A stretch of 13,023 nucleotides of DNA, from contig JAQTSP010000044.1 in NCBI GenBank assembly GCA_028711205.1, positions 536-13,558 on the forward strand, written 5' to 3'. A program made the translations under genes and the position numbers. Origin of the DNA: Eubacteriales bacterium. Lineage in GTDB: Bacteria > Bacillota > Clostridia > Christensenellales > SZUA-584. Within the stretch, counting starts at the first letter, position 1. The number at the start of each line of letters is the position of its first letter. Below are positions 6,405-13,023 of this stretch, piece after piece. The notes under the pieces were generated by a model that searched no databases, had not been told where the DNA came from, and saw only the letters and a list, made by a program, of their open reading frames with translations.

Positions 6405-6566
6405 TACAGACTCACAACCTTTTTTATCCGTTCAATATACTTTATGCCAATCAAAAATAAACGTTTCTAACATTAATCTTTACAATAAAATAAAATACTC
6501 TCGTTGTAATTTTTGTTAGTTTTGTGATAGTATAAATATGTAAATACTCGTATAGGGGAGGATGTT
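6405..6566. other. Divergent intergenic region between ytxC and the ABC operon
   Basis: 162 bp of clearly AT-rich sequence holding the leaders of two divergent genes. On the plus strand the best -10 candidate is TATAAA (6531-6536), without a good -35 at the right distance. The GGGGAGG ribosome site of the ABC ATPase follows at about 6555-6561. No regulator gene and no strong inverted repeat are visible. Confidence 0.6.
6438..6464 (-). promoter_or_regulatory. Possible sporulation-type promoter of ytxC
   Basis: CATAAAGTA (6438-6446) on the minus strand fits the sigma-K -10 pattern CATAnnnTA, with AC 16 bp upstream (6463-6464). No convincing sigma-A pair was found in the same leader. The motifs are short and the region is AT-rich, so this is weak evidence. 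Confidence 0.3.
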
Positions 6567-7502
6567 ATGCCGCTTCTTCAAATCGACCATCTCAAAAAAT
6601 ATTTTAAAAATATCAAGGCCGTAGACGATGTCTCGTTCTGCGTGGAAAAAGGCGATATCTTAGGGCTCCTCGGACCAAACGGCGCCGGAAAATCGACGAC
6701 GATATCGATGATCGCGACACTTCTTGCGCCCGACAGCGGAACGATACGCTATAAGGGGCAGGACATCTTAAAAGAACCAAAAAGCATACAGCAAAGCCTT
6801 GGCCTGGTGCCGCAGGAGATCGCGCTGTATCCAAGCCTTTCGGGGCGTGAGAACCTGATATTCTGGGGCAAGGCGTACGGACTTGGGGGCAACGCGCTGT
6901 CAAAGCGCATTGACGCGGTTTCCGGGATCATCGGCATCACCGACCGGCTCGGCGACAAGGTCAAGAAGTATTCGGGCGGCATGAAGCGCCGGCTGAACAT
7001 CGGCGCCGCGCTGCTGCACGAGCCCGAGTTCATCATCATGGACGAGCCGACGGTCGGTATCGATCCGCAGTCGCGAAACCATATTTTAGACACGGTCAAG
7101 GCGTTGGCGCGTGACGGCGCGACGATCATCTACACCAGCCACTACATGGAAGAGGTAGAGACGCTGTGCTCGCGTGTCTGCATCATGGACTACGGGCATA
7201 TCATTGCGGCGGGCACGAAAGAAGAAATCACGTCGTCGCTTGGCGGGCAGTTTGAGATATCGGTCAAGCTTGGCAAAGAGGACAAAGCGCTTAGCGAAAA
7301 ACTCGGTGCGCTGGGATGCGTGTCGGCGATCAGCATGGAAGAGGCCGAAATCAGGATTGCCGCAAAAGCAGAGGATGCGTCCGCAAAGGCGATACTGAAA
7401 GTCATTGCCGCAAGCGACGCCGATCTTGTGTCTTTTGATATCGAAAAGGCGACCCTGGAGACGGTGTTTTTAAACCTGACCGGCAGAGCACTGAGGGATT
7501 GA
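6567..7502 (+). CDS. ABC transporter ATP-binding protein (ABC-2 exporter type)
   Basis: 311-aa nucleotide-binding subunit that should power export with the two permeases encoded next. All motifs are intact: Walker A GPNGAGKST (36-44), Q-loop VPQ (Q83), signature YSGGM (135-139), Walker B FIIMDE (155-160) and the switch histidine in TSH (H192). The additional C-terminal domain (about 225-311, starting after AAGTKEEI) is the DUF4162-like tail common in drug- and bacteriocin-type exporters. Start is ATG with GGGGAGG five bases upstream. It is the first gene of the operon, and only one base separates its TGA from the next ATG. Relatives include daunorubicin-, antibiotic- and lipid-type exporters, and the sequence does not disclose the substrate. 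Confidence 0.96.
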   Translation: MPLLQIDHLKKYFKNIKAVDDVSFCVEKGDILGLLGPNGAGKSTTISMIATLLAPDSGTIRYKGQDILKEPKSIQQSLGLVPQEIALYPSLSGRENLIFWGKAYGLGGNALSKRIDAVSGIIGITDRLGDKVKKYSGGMKRRLNIGAALLHEPEFIIMDEPTVGIDPQSRNHILDTVKALARDGATIIYTSHYMEEVETLCSRVCIMDYGHIIAAGTKEEITSSLGGQFEISVKLGKEDKALSEKLGALGCVSAISMEEAEIRIAAKAEDASAKAILKVIAASDADLVSFDIEKATLETVFLNLTGRALRD

Positions 7503-7503
7503 T

Positions 7504-8781
7504 ATGAAACTGACCGATATTATTAAAAAAGATGTCCTCATCGTGCTGCGCGACTTTAAGGCGCTCGTGTTCATATTTCTGATGCCCATCGTGCTGATCG
7601 TGATACTGGGGCTCGCACTTGGCGGCATTTTTGCATCTGACGGCTTTTCGATCGGCCGGATCGATATCGCGGTCGTGGACGGGGTTACTGAAAGCGAGAT
7701 AGCGGCCGCCAACGCGCAGCTTGGCGCGACCGCTTCATACGACGACATGTCGCTGTATTCTGTACTCGATTCAGATGATATCGGGGCGTTTATCAGTTAT
7801 GAGGTGATGGACGCGGACGAGGCGGAAAGCCGGCTTGAATCAGGGGAGATCGACGCGGTGGCCGCGATACCCGAAGGATACGCGCTGGACATTGCCGGGG
7901 CGATGACAGGTGGCGGTAACGGCACCCAAATCGACGTTATGGGACGGCAGGGAGAGTTTGAGACAACGGTTGTGGACAGTGTCGTGCAGGCGTATGCGGA
8001 TACGCTCTCGTCCGTATCGGCGGACATGGCCGTTCTCCATCAGGCAATGGAACATAACGTGTCCGGACAGCAGGGCCCGGGGTCTGATTTTGCCGCATTC
8101 ATACAGACTTCGGTCAACGCGTCGCTCGCCGATACGGTCGAGATAGACTCGAAGGGTGTCGAAGCAAGAGGTGTGCTCACGAGCTTTTTCTATTACTCGA
8201 TCGCGATTACGTGTATGTTCATACTGTATTCGGCGGGGCAGGGCAGCTCATTTCTATATACCGAGAGCGATGAAAAAACGCTGGAGCGGCTGACGGTAGC
8301 CGGCGTATCCAAAAAGAAACTGCTTCTCGGGAAATCGTTTGCGGTGTTTAGTCTCTGCATACTGCAATTGATCGTGTTGTTCGCGTTCTCAACGGTCGCG
8401 TTTGGCATCAACTGGGGCAACACGCTTGTGTTTGTCGCTATATCGATATGTGTTGCGATATCGGTAACGGGGCTCGGCGTGCTGCTGATGGTGCTCGTAT
8501 ACCGGTCGGGCAATCCGCGTATCGGCAACATGTTTCAGGCGGTGCTTGTGCAGATTTTTGCGCTGTTCGGCGGTAGCTATATTCCGCTGTCCGTGCTGCC
8601 GAAATTTTTTTCCACGGTATCCGTGTTCACGCCCAACGGGCTCGCGGTGCAGGCTTACACAGCAAACGTGACGGGCGCGCCTTTCTCGGAGGTATTGCCG
8701 TATATCGCGGGCAGCGTGGGCCTTGGCGTTGCGCTCTATTTTATCGGCGTAATGCTCTATCCAAGAGAGAGGAAGGCGTAG
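7504..8781 (+). CDS. ABC-2 type permease, first subunit
   Basis: 425-aa membrane protein of the ABC2_membrane_3 architecture. One N-terminal membrane segment (about 21-43) is followed by a large extracytoplasmic domain (about 44-225) and five more segments (about 228-246, 277-299, 307-333, 342-364, 397-418). A cytosolic loop between segments two and three carries YTESDEKTLERLTVAGVSKKKLLLGK (252-277 region), the coupling region normally in contact with the ATPase. The exported-domain part includes the alternating DIAVVDG and AAIPEGY strands common to this class. The start is one base after the ATPase stop, with GAGGGAT as ribosome site, so translation is coupled. It likely forms a heterodimer with the next gene product. 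Confidence 0.93.
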   Translation: MKLTDIIKKDVLIVLRDFKALVFIFLMPIVLIVILGLALGGIFASDGFSIGRIDIAVVDGVTESEIAAANAQLGATASYDDMSLYSVLDSDDIGAFISYEVMDADEAESRLESGEIDAVAAIPEGYALDIAGAMTGGGNGTQIDVMGRQGEFETTVVDSVVQAYADTLSSVSADMAVLHQAMEHNVSGQQGPGSDFAAFIQTSVNASLADTVEIDSKGVEARGVLTSFFYYSIAITCMFILYSAGQGSSFLYTESDEKTLERLTVAGVSKKKLLLGKSFAVFSLCILQLIVLFAFSTVAFGINWGNTLVFVAISICVAISVTGLGVLLMVLVYRSGNPRIGNMFQAVLVQIFALFGGSYIPLSVLPKFFSTVSVFTPNGLAVQAYTANVTGAPFSEVLPYIAGSVGLGVALYFIGVMLYPRERKA

Positions 8782-8784
8782 CGT

Positions 8785-9954
8785 ATGGCAGCGATATTAT
8801 GGGTCAGGCTGAAAAGAATGCGCACAGACGTATCGATGTATGTGATCATGATGGTGATGGCGCTTATGCTGTCGTTCATATTCGGCAACGCGCTGTTCGG
8901 CGGCGAGAGCGTACAGCGCCTCGGCGTGGTCAACAACGACAACTCACAAGTCACGGAGGCTTTTCTCGAAAACATCAGCGGCTACGCGCTTCAAACGACG
9001 GATGAGACAAAGGCACAGACGGCCGTAGAAAAGGGCGAAACGCTTGCGGCCATCGTGATACCCGACGGATTTGGCGAGAACCTTAAAGAAGGGAACGCCG
9101 CGCTGACACTGATACAGACGGCGGAAAGCGCGGATATCATGGCGCTCAAGAACGAGATCGTCTCGGCGGCGAACAGTACGGCGCATGTCTATTCACTGTA
9201 CGCCTCGCTTAAAGAGACGCTGGCGGGTACAGGCGCGGACGCATTGAGCGTCGATGATGTACAGCAAGCGTACGCCGGCGAAACGGGCGAAAACGCGGCC
9301 GTCAAAGTCTCTCTCAGCGTTCTCGGAGCGGACGCATACGACGAACAATATCAGGCGAACATCCATTACCTGATGGGCTTTAATATATTCTTCGTGCTGT
9401 TCAGCATCGTGTTTACGATCGGCGCCATACTTGAAGATAAGAAGTTCGGCACATGGAACCGTATCAGGATATCGCCGGTTTCGGGCACAGCCGTGCTTGC
9501 CGGCAACTTTTTACCCGCGTTTTTGGTCGGCGCGGCGCAGATGGCGATCGTGCTTTTTGCGGGGCAGCTTCTGTTTGGCATTGACCTTGGGGCAAGCGCC
9601 GGGCCGATTTACCTTGTGTTTGTCGTGTTCGCGCTGACATCGACGTGCTTCGGGCTGCTGATATCAACGCTGTTCAGTACCTATGAACAGCTGAACGCCG
9701 GTACGCCGGTGATCATTGTCGCGACGAGCATGCTGGGCGGATGCATGTGGCCGCTGTCCATCGTCGGGTCGGATGTGCTGCTGGGCATCGCCAACGCGAT
9801 GCCGCAAAAATGGGCGCTTGAGGCGGCCGAGAGCCTGGCGGTGTCGGGCGGCGGCATTGATACCGTCTCGACGCATATTCTCATTCTTCTCGGCATGGCG
9901 CTTGTGTTCTTCGGCATCAGTGTGTTACTCTATAACAAAAAGCAAAGAGCGTGA
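8785..9954 (+). CDS. ABC-2 type permease, second subunit
   Basis: 389-aa membrane protein with the same layout as the upstream permease but clearly different in sequence. An N-terminal membrane segment (about 17-38), an extracytoplasmic domain (about 40-190, starting RLGVVNND and including AIVIPDGF) and five membrane segments (about 196-215, 237-263, 275-297, 305-325, 362-383). The coupling stretch ILEDKKFGTWNRIRISPVSG (215-234) has the family consensus for contact with the ATPase, and MLGGCMWPL (316-324) matches the usual G-rich segment. The start ATG is three bases after the previous stop, with GAGGAAGG as ribosome site inside the previous gene. The two permeases probably pair to form one channel with a dimer of the ATPase. 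Confidence 0.93.
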   Translation: MAAILWVRLKRMRTDVSMYVIMMVMALMLSFIFGNALFGGESVQRLGVVNNDNSQVTEAFLENISGYALQTTDETKAQTAVEKGETLAAIVIPDGFGENLKEGNAALTLIQTAESADIMALKNEIVSAANSTAHVYSLYASLKETLAGTGADALSVDDVQQAYAGETGENAAVKVSLSVLGADAYDEQYQANIHYLMGFNIFFVLFSIVFTIGAILEDKKFGTWNRIRISPVSGTAVLAGNFLPAFLVGAAQMAIVLFAGQLLFGIDLGASAGPIYLVFVVFALTSTCFGLLISTLFSTYEQLNAGTPVIIVATSMLGGCMWPLSIVGSDVLLGIANAMPQKWALEAAESLAVSGGGIDTVSTHILILLGMALVFFGISVLLYNKKQRA

Positions 9955-10586
9955 CAGATATGGCGGAAACAATCATTGAAACTGCTGGCAAGTACAAAGA
10001 AATGGCGGATATGATCGGGGTATCCGTGGCAGAGGAGAGCTTTGACGACACCGTGCCGCAATACATCCAGAACGCGCTTCTCCGGTTGTACTATGCCATC
10101 GCGCTTGAAGAAAAGACCGAAGAATTGCAGGCGGCTTTCAGCGAAGAGACTGACGAGGAGACCGTAACGGCTGTGATGAACGCGTCCGAAACGGTCGAAG
10201 CGGTGTCAAACGCCGCTTTCTCTGAAGTGGACGAATACAGCCGGCAGGACAGGGAATTCAGCGCGATGATCGAAGCGGTTTCGGTGAACTCCGCGGCGGA
10301 CGGCATGAACGGCCTTCTCTATAAGCTGTATAAATGCGAGGGCATTATCCGTATGGCGTACCGGTGCGCCGCAAAGTTCCCGATATACGGTATAAAAGGC
10401 GGAATAACCGCGCGTCACTGCGATATGCTGTTCGGCAACGACCGGCCGGATAATGAAAACGACCCGTCAATGCCGCCTGAAGATTATATCACCGAGAAAC
10501 TGGGCATTGACATATTCGGCCTTTTTGAGATACGTCAGCGGCTGCTTGAAATGATACGGGAGACGATGAAAGGGAAAAGCGGATGA
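9951..10586 (+). CDS. Unrecognised acidic helical protein of the exporter operon
   Basis: 211 aa, no membrane segment and no signal peptide, so probably cytosolic. I do not recognise the family. The sequence is dominated by helix-forming stretches: 1-24, 34-63, 66-111 with E/D/A-rich heptad-like character, and 114-143. A short KFPIYGIKGG turn (142-150) is followed by an acidic, proline-bearing linker with NDRPDNENDPSMPPEDY (163-179) and a last helix with GLFEIRQRLLEMI (190-202). Two cysteines (C129, C139) fall in the fourth helix and C157 lies shortly after. The start could be GTG at 9951, which overlaps the permease stop by four bases, or ATG at 9960. Both ribosome sites are weak, as expected for a coupled gene. 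Its stop overlaps the next ATG. An accessory or regulatory partner of the exporter is a guess. Confidence 0.85.
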   Translation: MTDMAETIIETAGKYKEMADMIGVSVAEESFDDTVPQYIQNALLRLYYAIALEEKTEELQAAFSEETDEETVTAVMNASETVEAVSNAAFSEVDEYSRQDREFSAMIEAVSVNSAADGMNGLLYKLYKCEGIIRMAYRCAAKFPIYGIKGGITARHCDMLFGNDRPDNENDPSMPPEDYITEKLGIDIFGLFEIRQRLLEMIRETMKGKSG

Positions 10587-10855
10587 TCACATATATCGTC
10601 ACGTTTTTGCTCACACAACCCGAAAAAAAGTATAAAAGCTTTTTTCTGGCGCTCGAGAAGCTGGGCGCCGTGAAGGTACTGCCAAACGGCTTTTTTGTGC
10701 GCACAGACCGCAACATCGAGGAGATGCGCGTCGCGCTGATACCTTACCTCAACAAAGCGGATGGGCTGATCGTTGCCGCGGTGAGCGGCGAGGCCGCGAT
10801 ACGAAATTCGATGTGCGCGCCCGAGACGCTTAAAAAAATGCTGATAAAGCCCTGA
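10583..10855 (+). CDS. Small Cas2-like / SinR-annotated ferredoxin-fold protein
   Basis: 90-aa cytosolic protein overlapping the previous gene by ATGA. The order strand-helix-strand-strand-helix-strand can be read: MITYIVTFLL (1-10), KKYKSFFLALEKLG (15-28), AVKVLPNGFFVRTD (29-42), NIEEMRVALIPYL (44-56) and GLIVAAVSGEAA (61-72). This pattern, a first strand of the YxVT type, a helix ending in LG, FFVRTD and a last strand rich in I/V, is the one seen in small proteins often labelled SinR-like or Cas2-like. Those share the ferredoxin fold of Cas2 but are not CRISPR adaptation proteins. No CRISPR array or cas1 is present here. A DNA or RNA interaction or a structural partner for the 211-aa protein are possible. 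The stop codon lies in the terminator stem. Confidence 0.8.
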   Translation: MITYIVTFLLTQPEKKYKSFFLALEKLGAVKVLPNGFFVRTDRNIEEMRVALIPYLNKADGLIVAAVSGEAAIRNSMCAPETLKKMLIKP

Positions 10856-10873
10856 CACGCCCAGGGCTTTTTT
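10846..10873 (+). terminator. Terminator of the ABC exporter operon
   Basis: AAAGCCCTG (10846-10854) pairs perfectly with CAGGGCTTT (10862-10870) around a seven-base loop, followed by a T-run to 10873. The stop codon of the small Cas2-like gene is in the 5' arm. Confidence 0.95.
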
Positions 10874-10904
10874 GTTGCAGGGCATGGTTTGCCGATATAG
10901 GCGC

Positions 10905-10933
10905 TTGAACGCGGCTTCGGGCAATGCTATAAT
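10905..10933 (+). promoter_or_regulatory. tex promoter with extended -10
   Basis: TTGAAC (10905-10910), a 17-bp spacer and a perfect TATAAT (10928-10933) preceded by TGC, an extended -10 element. It lies just after the operon terminator and 31 bp before the tex start codon. Confidence 0.85.
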
Positions 10934-10964
10934 TCAGGAATATTGACAATGAATAGGAGCAGAT

Positions 10965-13023
10965 ATGGCGGACATAATAAAACAGATTGCGCGCGAACTG
11001 GGTATACGGGAAAGCCAGGCAAAGAGCGCGGCCGAGCTGATCGACCAGGGCAACACGGTGCCGTTTATTGCGCGGTACAGGAAAGAAGTTACTGACGGGC
11101 TTTCTGATGAGACGCTGCGTGCGCTTATGGGCAGGCTTGCCGCCCTGAGGCGGCTCGAGGAAAGAAAGCAGGAGGTGATACGGCTGATCGCCGAGCAGGG
11201 CAAGATGACGCCCGGGCTTGAGGCAAAGATCTCGGGCGCCGGGAGCGTGACAGAGGTGGACGACCTCTATCGCCCGTACCGCCCGAAGCGGCGTACCAAA
11301 GCGACGGTCGCGAAAGAGAAGGGACTGGAACCTCTGGCCGCGCTTTTATGGGCGCAGCAGACGCCCGACAGGGAGATACTGAGGCTGGCACAGGATTACG
11401 TCAGCGAGGGAAAAGAAGTCTTTTCGGCGGACGAAGCGGTTGCGGGAGCGCGGGACATCGTGGCGGAGATGATATCCGACGACGCCGAGCTTCGAAAACG
11501 GCTGCGCACATATATCTGGAAAAGCGGAAACGTAACGTCAAAAGCGGCGGTCAAGGACAGTACCGTGTACGATATGTATTACGATTTTTTAGAGCCTGTG
11601 TCCCGGCTGGTACCGCACCGCGTGCTGGCGCTCAACAGGGGAGAGAAAGAGAAGATACTGGGCGTTAAAATCGATGCCGAAGAAGACGGCGCGATGCAGA
11701 TCATGCATGGGTATGTGATGAAGCCCGGATGGCGCAGTGACTATTTGAAAACGGCGGCGCAGGACGCCTATAAGAGACTGATCTATCCGGCGATTGAACG
11801 GGAGATACGAAACGAACTCAGCGAAAATGCGGATGAACAGGCGATTCGGGTGTTTGGCGAAAATCTGAAAAATCTGCTGTTGCAGCCACCCGTCAAAGGA
11901 AAGACGGTATTGGCGCTCGACCCGGGATACCGTACCGGCAACAAGGTCGCGGTGGTCGATGCGACGGGCAAGGTTTTAGACACGGGCGTCGTGTACATGA
12001 CGCTTGAGCACCACGACATCGAGAAAGCGAAGGGACAGCTTAAATCGCTGATAGAAAAACACCGCGTGGATATCATTGCGATCGGCAACGGTACCGCGTC
12101 CAAAGAGACCGAGATGGCGACTGCGGCATTGCTGAAAGAATTAGGCCGTACGGTATATTATATGGTCGTCAATGAAGCGGGCGCGTCCGTATATTCGGCG
12201 TCGAAGCTGGGCACAGAGGAATTTCCTGAGTTCGACGTGGCGCTTCGCAGCGCTGTGTCCATCGCGCGCAGGCTTCAGGATCCGCTGGCCGAACTTGTCA
12301 AGATCGACCCCAAAGCGATCGGCGTTGGGCAATATCAGCATGACGTCAACCAAAAGCGCTTGGCCGAGATGCTGGAGGGCGTTGTCGAAACGTGCGTGAA
12401 CACGGTGGGTGTCGACCTCAATACCGCATCCCCGTCGCTGTTAAAATACATTTCGGGCATTTCGCCGGCCGTCGCGCAAAATATCGTGGCCATGCGAGAC
12501 CAGAAGGGCGGATTTTCGTCACGGGCGGAGCTGAAAGAAGTACAAAAGCTTGGCGGCAAGGCGTTCGAGCAGTGCGCGGGATTTTTGCGTATACCGGGCG
12601 CGAAGAATGTGCTCGACAACACGGCGATCCATCCCGAGTCGTACGGCGCGGTGGGCCGGCTGATGCAGCTGCAGGGATACCGGCTGACCGGCAACGAGGA
12701 TCTGGCCGGACTGCGCAAAGAAATCGACACGTGGGATGTGCCCGCGCTGGCCGATAAGATCGGTATCGGACAGATGACACTGAAGGATATTCTGGGCGAG
12801 TTGAAAAAGCCCGGGCGCGATCCGAGGGAGGCGTTTGATCAGCCGGTGCTGCGCAGCGATGTGATGCATCTCGAAGATTTAAAAGAAGGCATGGTGCTGA
12901 CCGGCACGGTACGCAACGTTATTGACTTTGGCGCGTTTGTTGATATCGGTGTGCATCAGGACGGATTGGTGCATATCTCCGAGCTGTGCCAAAAGTATGT
13001 TAAACACCCGATGGACGGTGTCA
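10965..13023 (+). CDS. tex: Tex-type RNA-binding transcriptional accessory protein, 3' end missing
   Basis: The open frame runs from ATG at 10965 to the right edge (686 codons) without a stop; only the last few tens of residues of the usual 710-790 are missing. Tex is a conserved cytosolic nucleic-acid binding protein that affects transcription and, in pathogens, toxin expression. Layout: N-terminal helical region (VPFIARYRKE at about 35-44 and the DDLYRPYRPKRRTKAT stretch at about 101-116), YqgF/RNase H-like domain beginning ALDPGYRTGNKVAVVD (317-332) and GNGTASKETE (374-383), helix-hairpin-helix modules (about 488-560, with ISGISPAVAQNIV and GGFSSRAELKEV), and the S1 domain from about 642 (GMVLTGTVRNVIDFGAFVDIG). 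AGGAG lies five bases before the start. Several tracts use the rarer arginine codons AGG and CGG, similar to neighbours, so no sign of transfer. Confidence 0.96.
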   Translation, partial: MADIIKQIARELGIRESQAKSAAELIDQGNTVPFIARYRKEVTDGLSDETLRALMGRLAALRRLEERKQEVIRLIAEQGKMTPGLEAKISGAGSVTEVDDLYRPYRPKRRTKATVAKEKGLEPLAALLWAQQTPDREILRLAQDYVSEGKEVFSADEAVAGARDIVAEMISDDAELRKRLRTYIWKSGNVTSKAAVKDSTVYDMYYDFLEPVSRLVPHRVLALNRGEKEKILGVKIDAEEDGAMQIMHGYVMKPGWRSDYLKTAAQDAYKRLIYPAIEREIRNELSENADEQAIRVFGENLKNLLLQPPVKGKTVLALDPGYRTGNKVAVVDATGKVLDTGVVYMTLEHHDIEKAKGQLKSLIEKHRVDIIAIGNGTASKETEMATAALLKELGRTVYYMVVNEAGASVYSASKLGTEEFPEFDVALRSAVSIARRLQDPLAELVKIDPKAIGVGQYQHDVNQKRLAEMLEGVVETCVNTVGVDLNTASPSLLKYISGISPAVAQNIVAMRDQKGGFSSRAELKEVQKLGGKAFEQCAGFLRIPGAKNVLDNTAIHPESYGAVGRLMQLQGYRLTGNEDLAGLRKEIDTWDVPALADKIGIGQMTLKDILGELKKPGRDPREAFDQPVLRSDVMHLEDLKEGMVLTGTVRNVIDFGAFVDIGVHQDGLVHISELCQKYVKHPMDGV

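Noticed and set aside
6510..6536. Clear sigma-A promoter for the ABC operon
   Set aside because: TATAAA is present, but none of the TTG-containing hexamers lies at 16-18 bp from it, so I only note the -10 candidate.
10583..10855. A true CRISPR Cas2
   Set aside because: The fold resembles Cas2, but there is no array, no cas1 and no other cas gene. The name Cas2-like is structural only.
12335..12869. Minus-strand open frames of 116-131 aa inside tex
   Set aside because: Opposite-strand shadows of the helix-hairpin-helix and adjoining regions of tex; arginine-, serine- and proline-rich compositions typical of spurious frames.

Overview
The window looks like a chromosomal segment of a Gram-positive, endospore-forming Clostridia-type bacterium of roughly balanced base composition. 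The clues are a T-box riboswitch in front of thrS, a YtxC-type sporulation gene, purine-rich Shine-Dalgarno sites, sigma-A-like promoters with 17-bp spacers and GC-rich U-tailed terminators. I cannot fix the genus. No rRNA, tRNA, insertion sequence, integrase or CRISPR array is visible.

Left part (1-6404, all on the minus strand, in transcription order from right to left): ytxC (TTG start), an amidohydrolase of the amidohydrolase_2 family, a MazF/EndoA-type endoribonuclease without an adjacent antitoxin, a YitT-family membrane protein, a DUF308 (HdeD-like) membrane protein, thrS with a complete tRNA-Thr-sensing T-box leader, and the N-terminal 138 residues of an LCM-family (COG3315-like) methyltransferase that runs off the left edge. 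Separate promoters are visible for the amidohydrolase, mazF, DUF308 and thrS, so this is a series of short transcription units rather than one operon. The methyltransferase has no visible promoter or terminator ahead of it and is probably read from the T-box controlled thrS transcript.

Centre (6405-6566): a divergent, AT-rich intergenic region separates ytxC from a rightward operon.

Right part (6567-10855, plus strand): a tight five-gene operon made of an ABC ATPase, two different ABC-2 type permeases, an unrecognised 211-aa acidic helical protein, and a 90-aa protein that resembles the Cas2-like/SinR-annotated ferredoxin-fold family. The junctions are 1-nt, 3-nt, 4-nt-overlap and 4-nt-overlap, and the operon ends in a strong terminator that contains the last stop codon. 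I infer one functional unit: a heterodimeric exporter with two soluble accessory proteins. These last two proteins are the most novel element of the window. A Tex-type RNA-binding protein gene follows under its own extended -10 promoter and runs off the right edge at its S1 domain.
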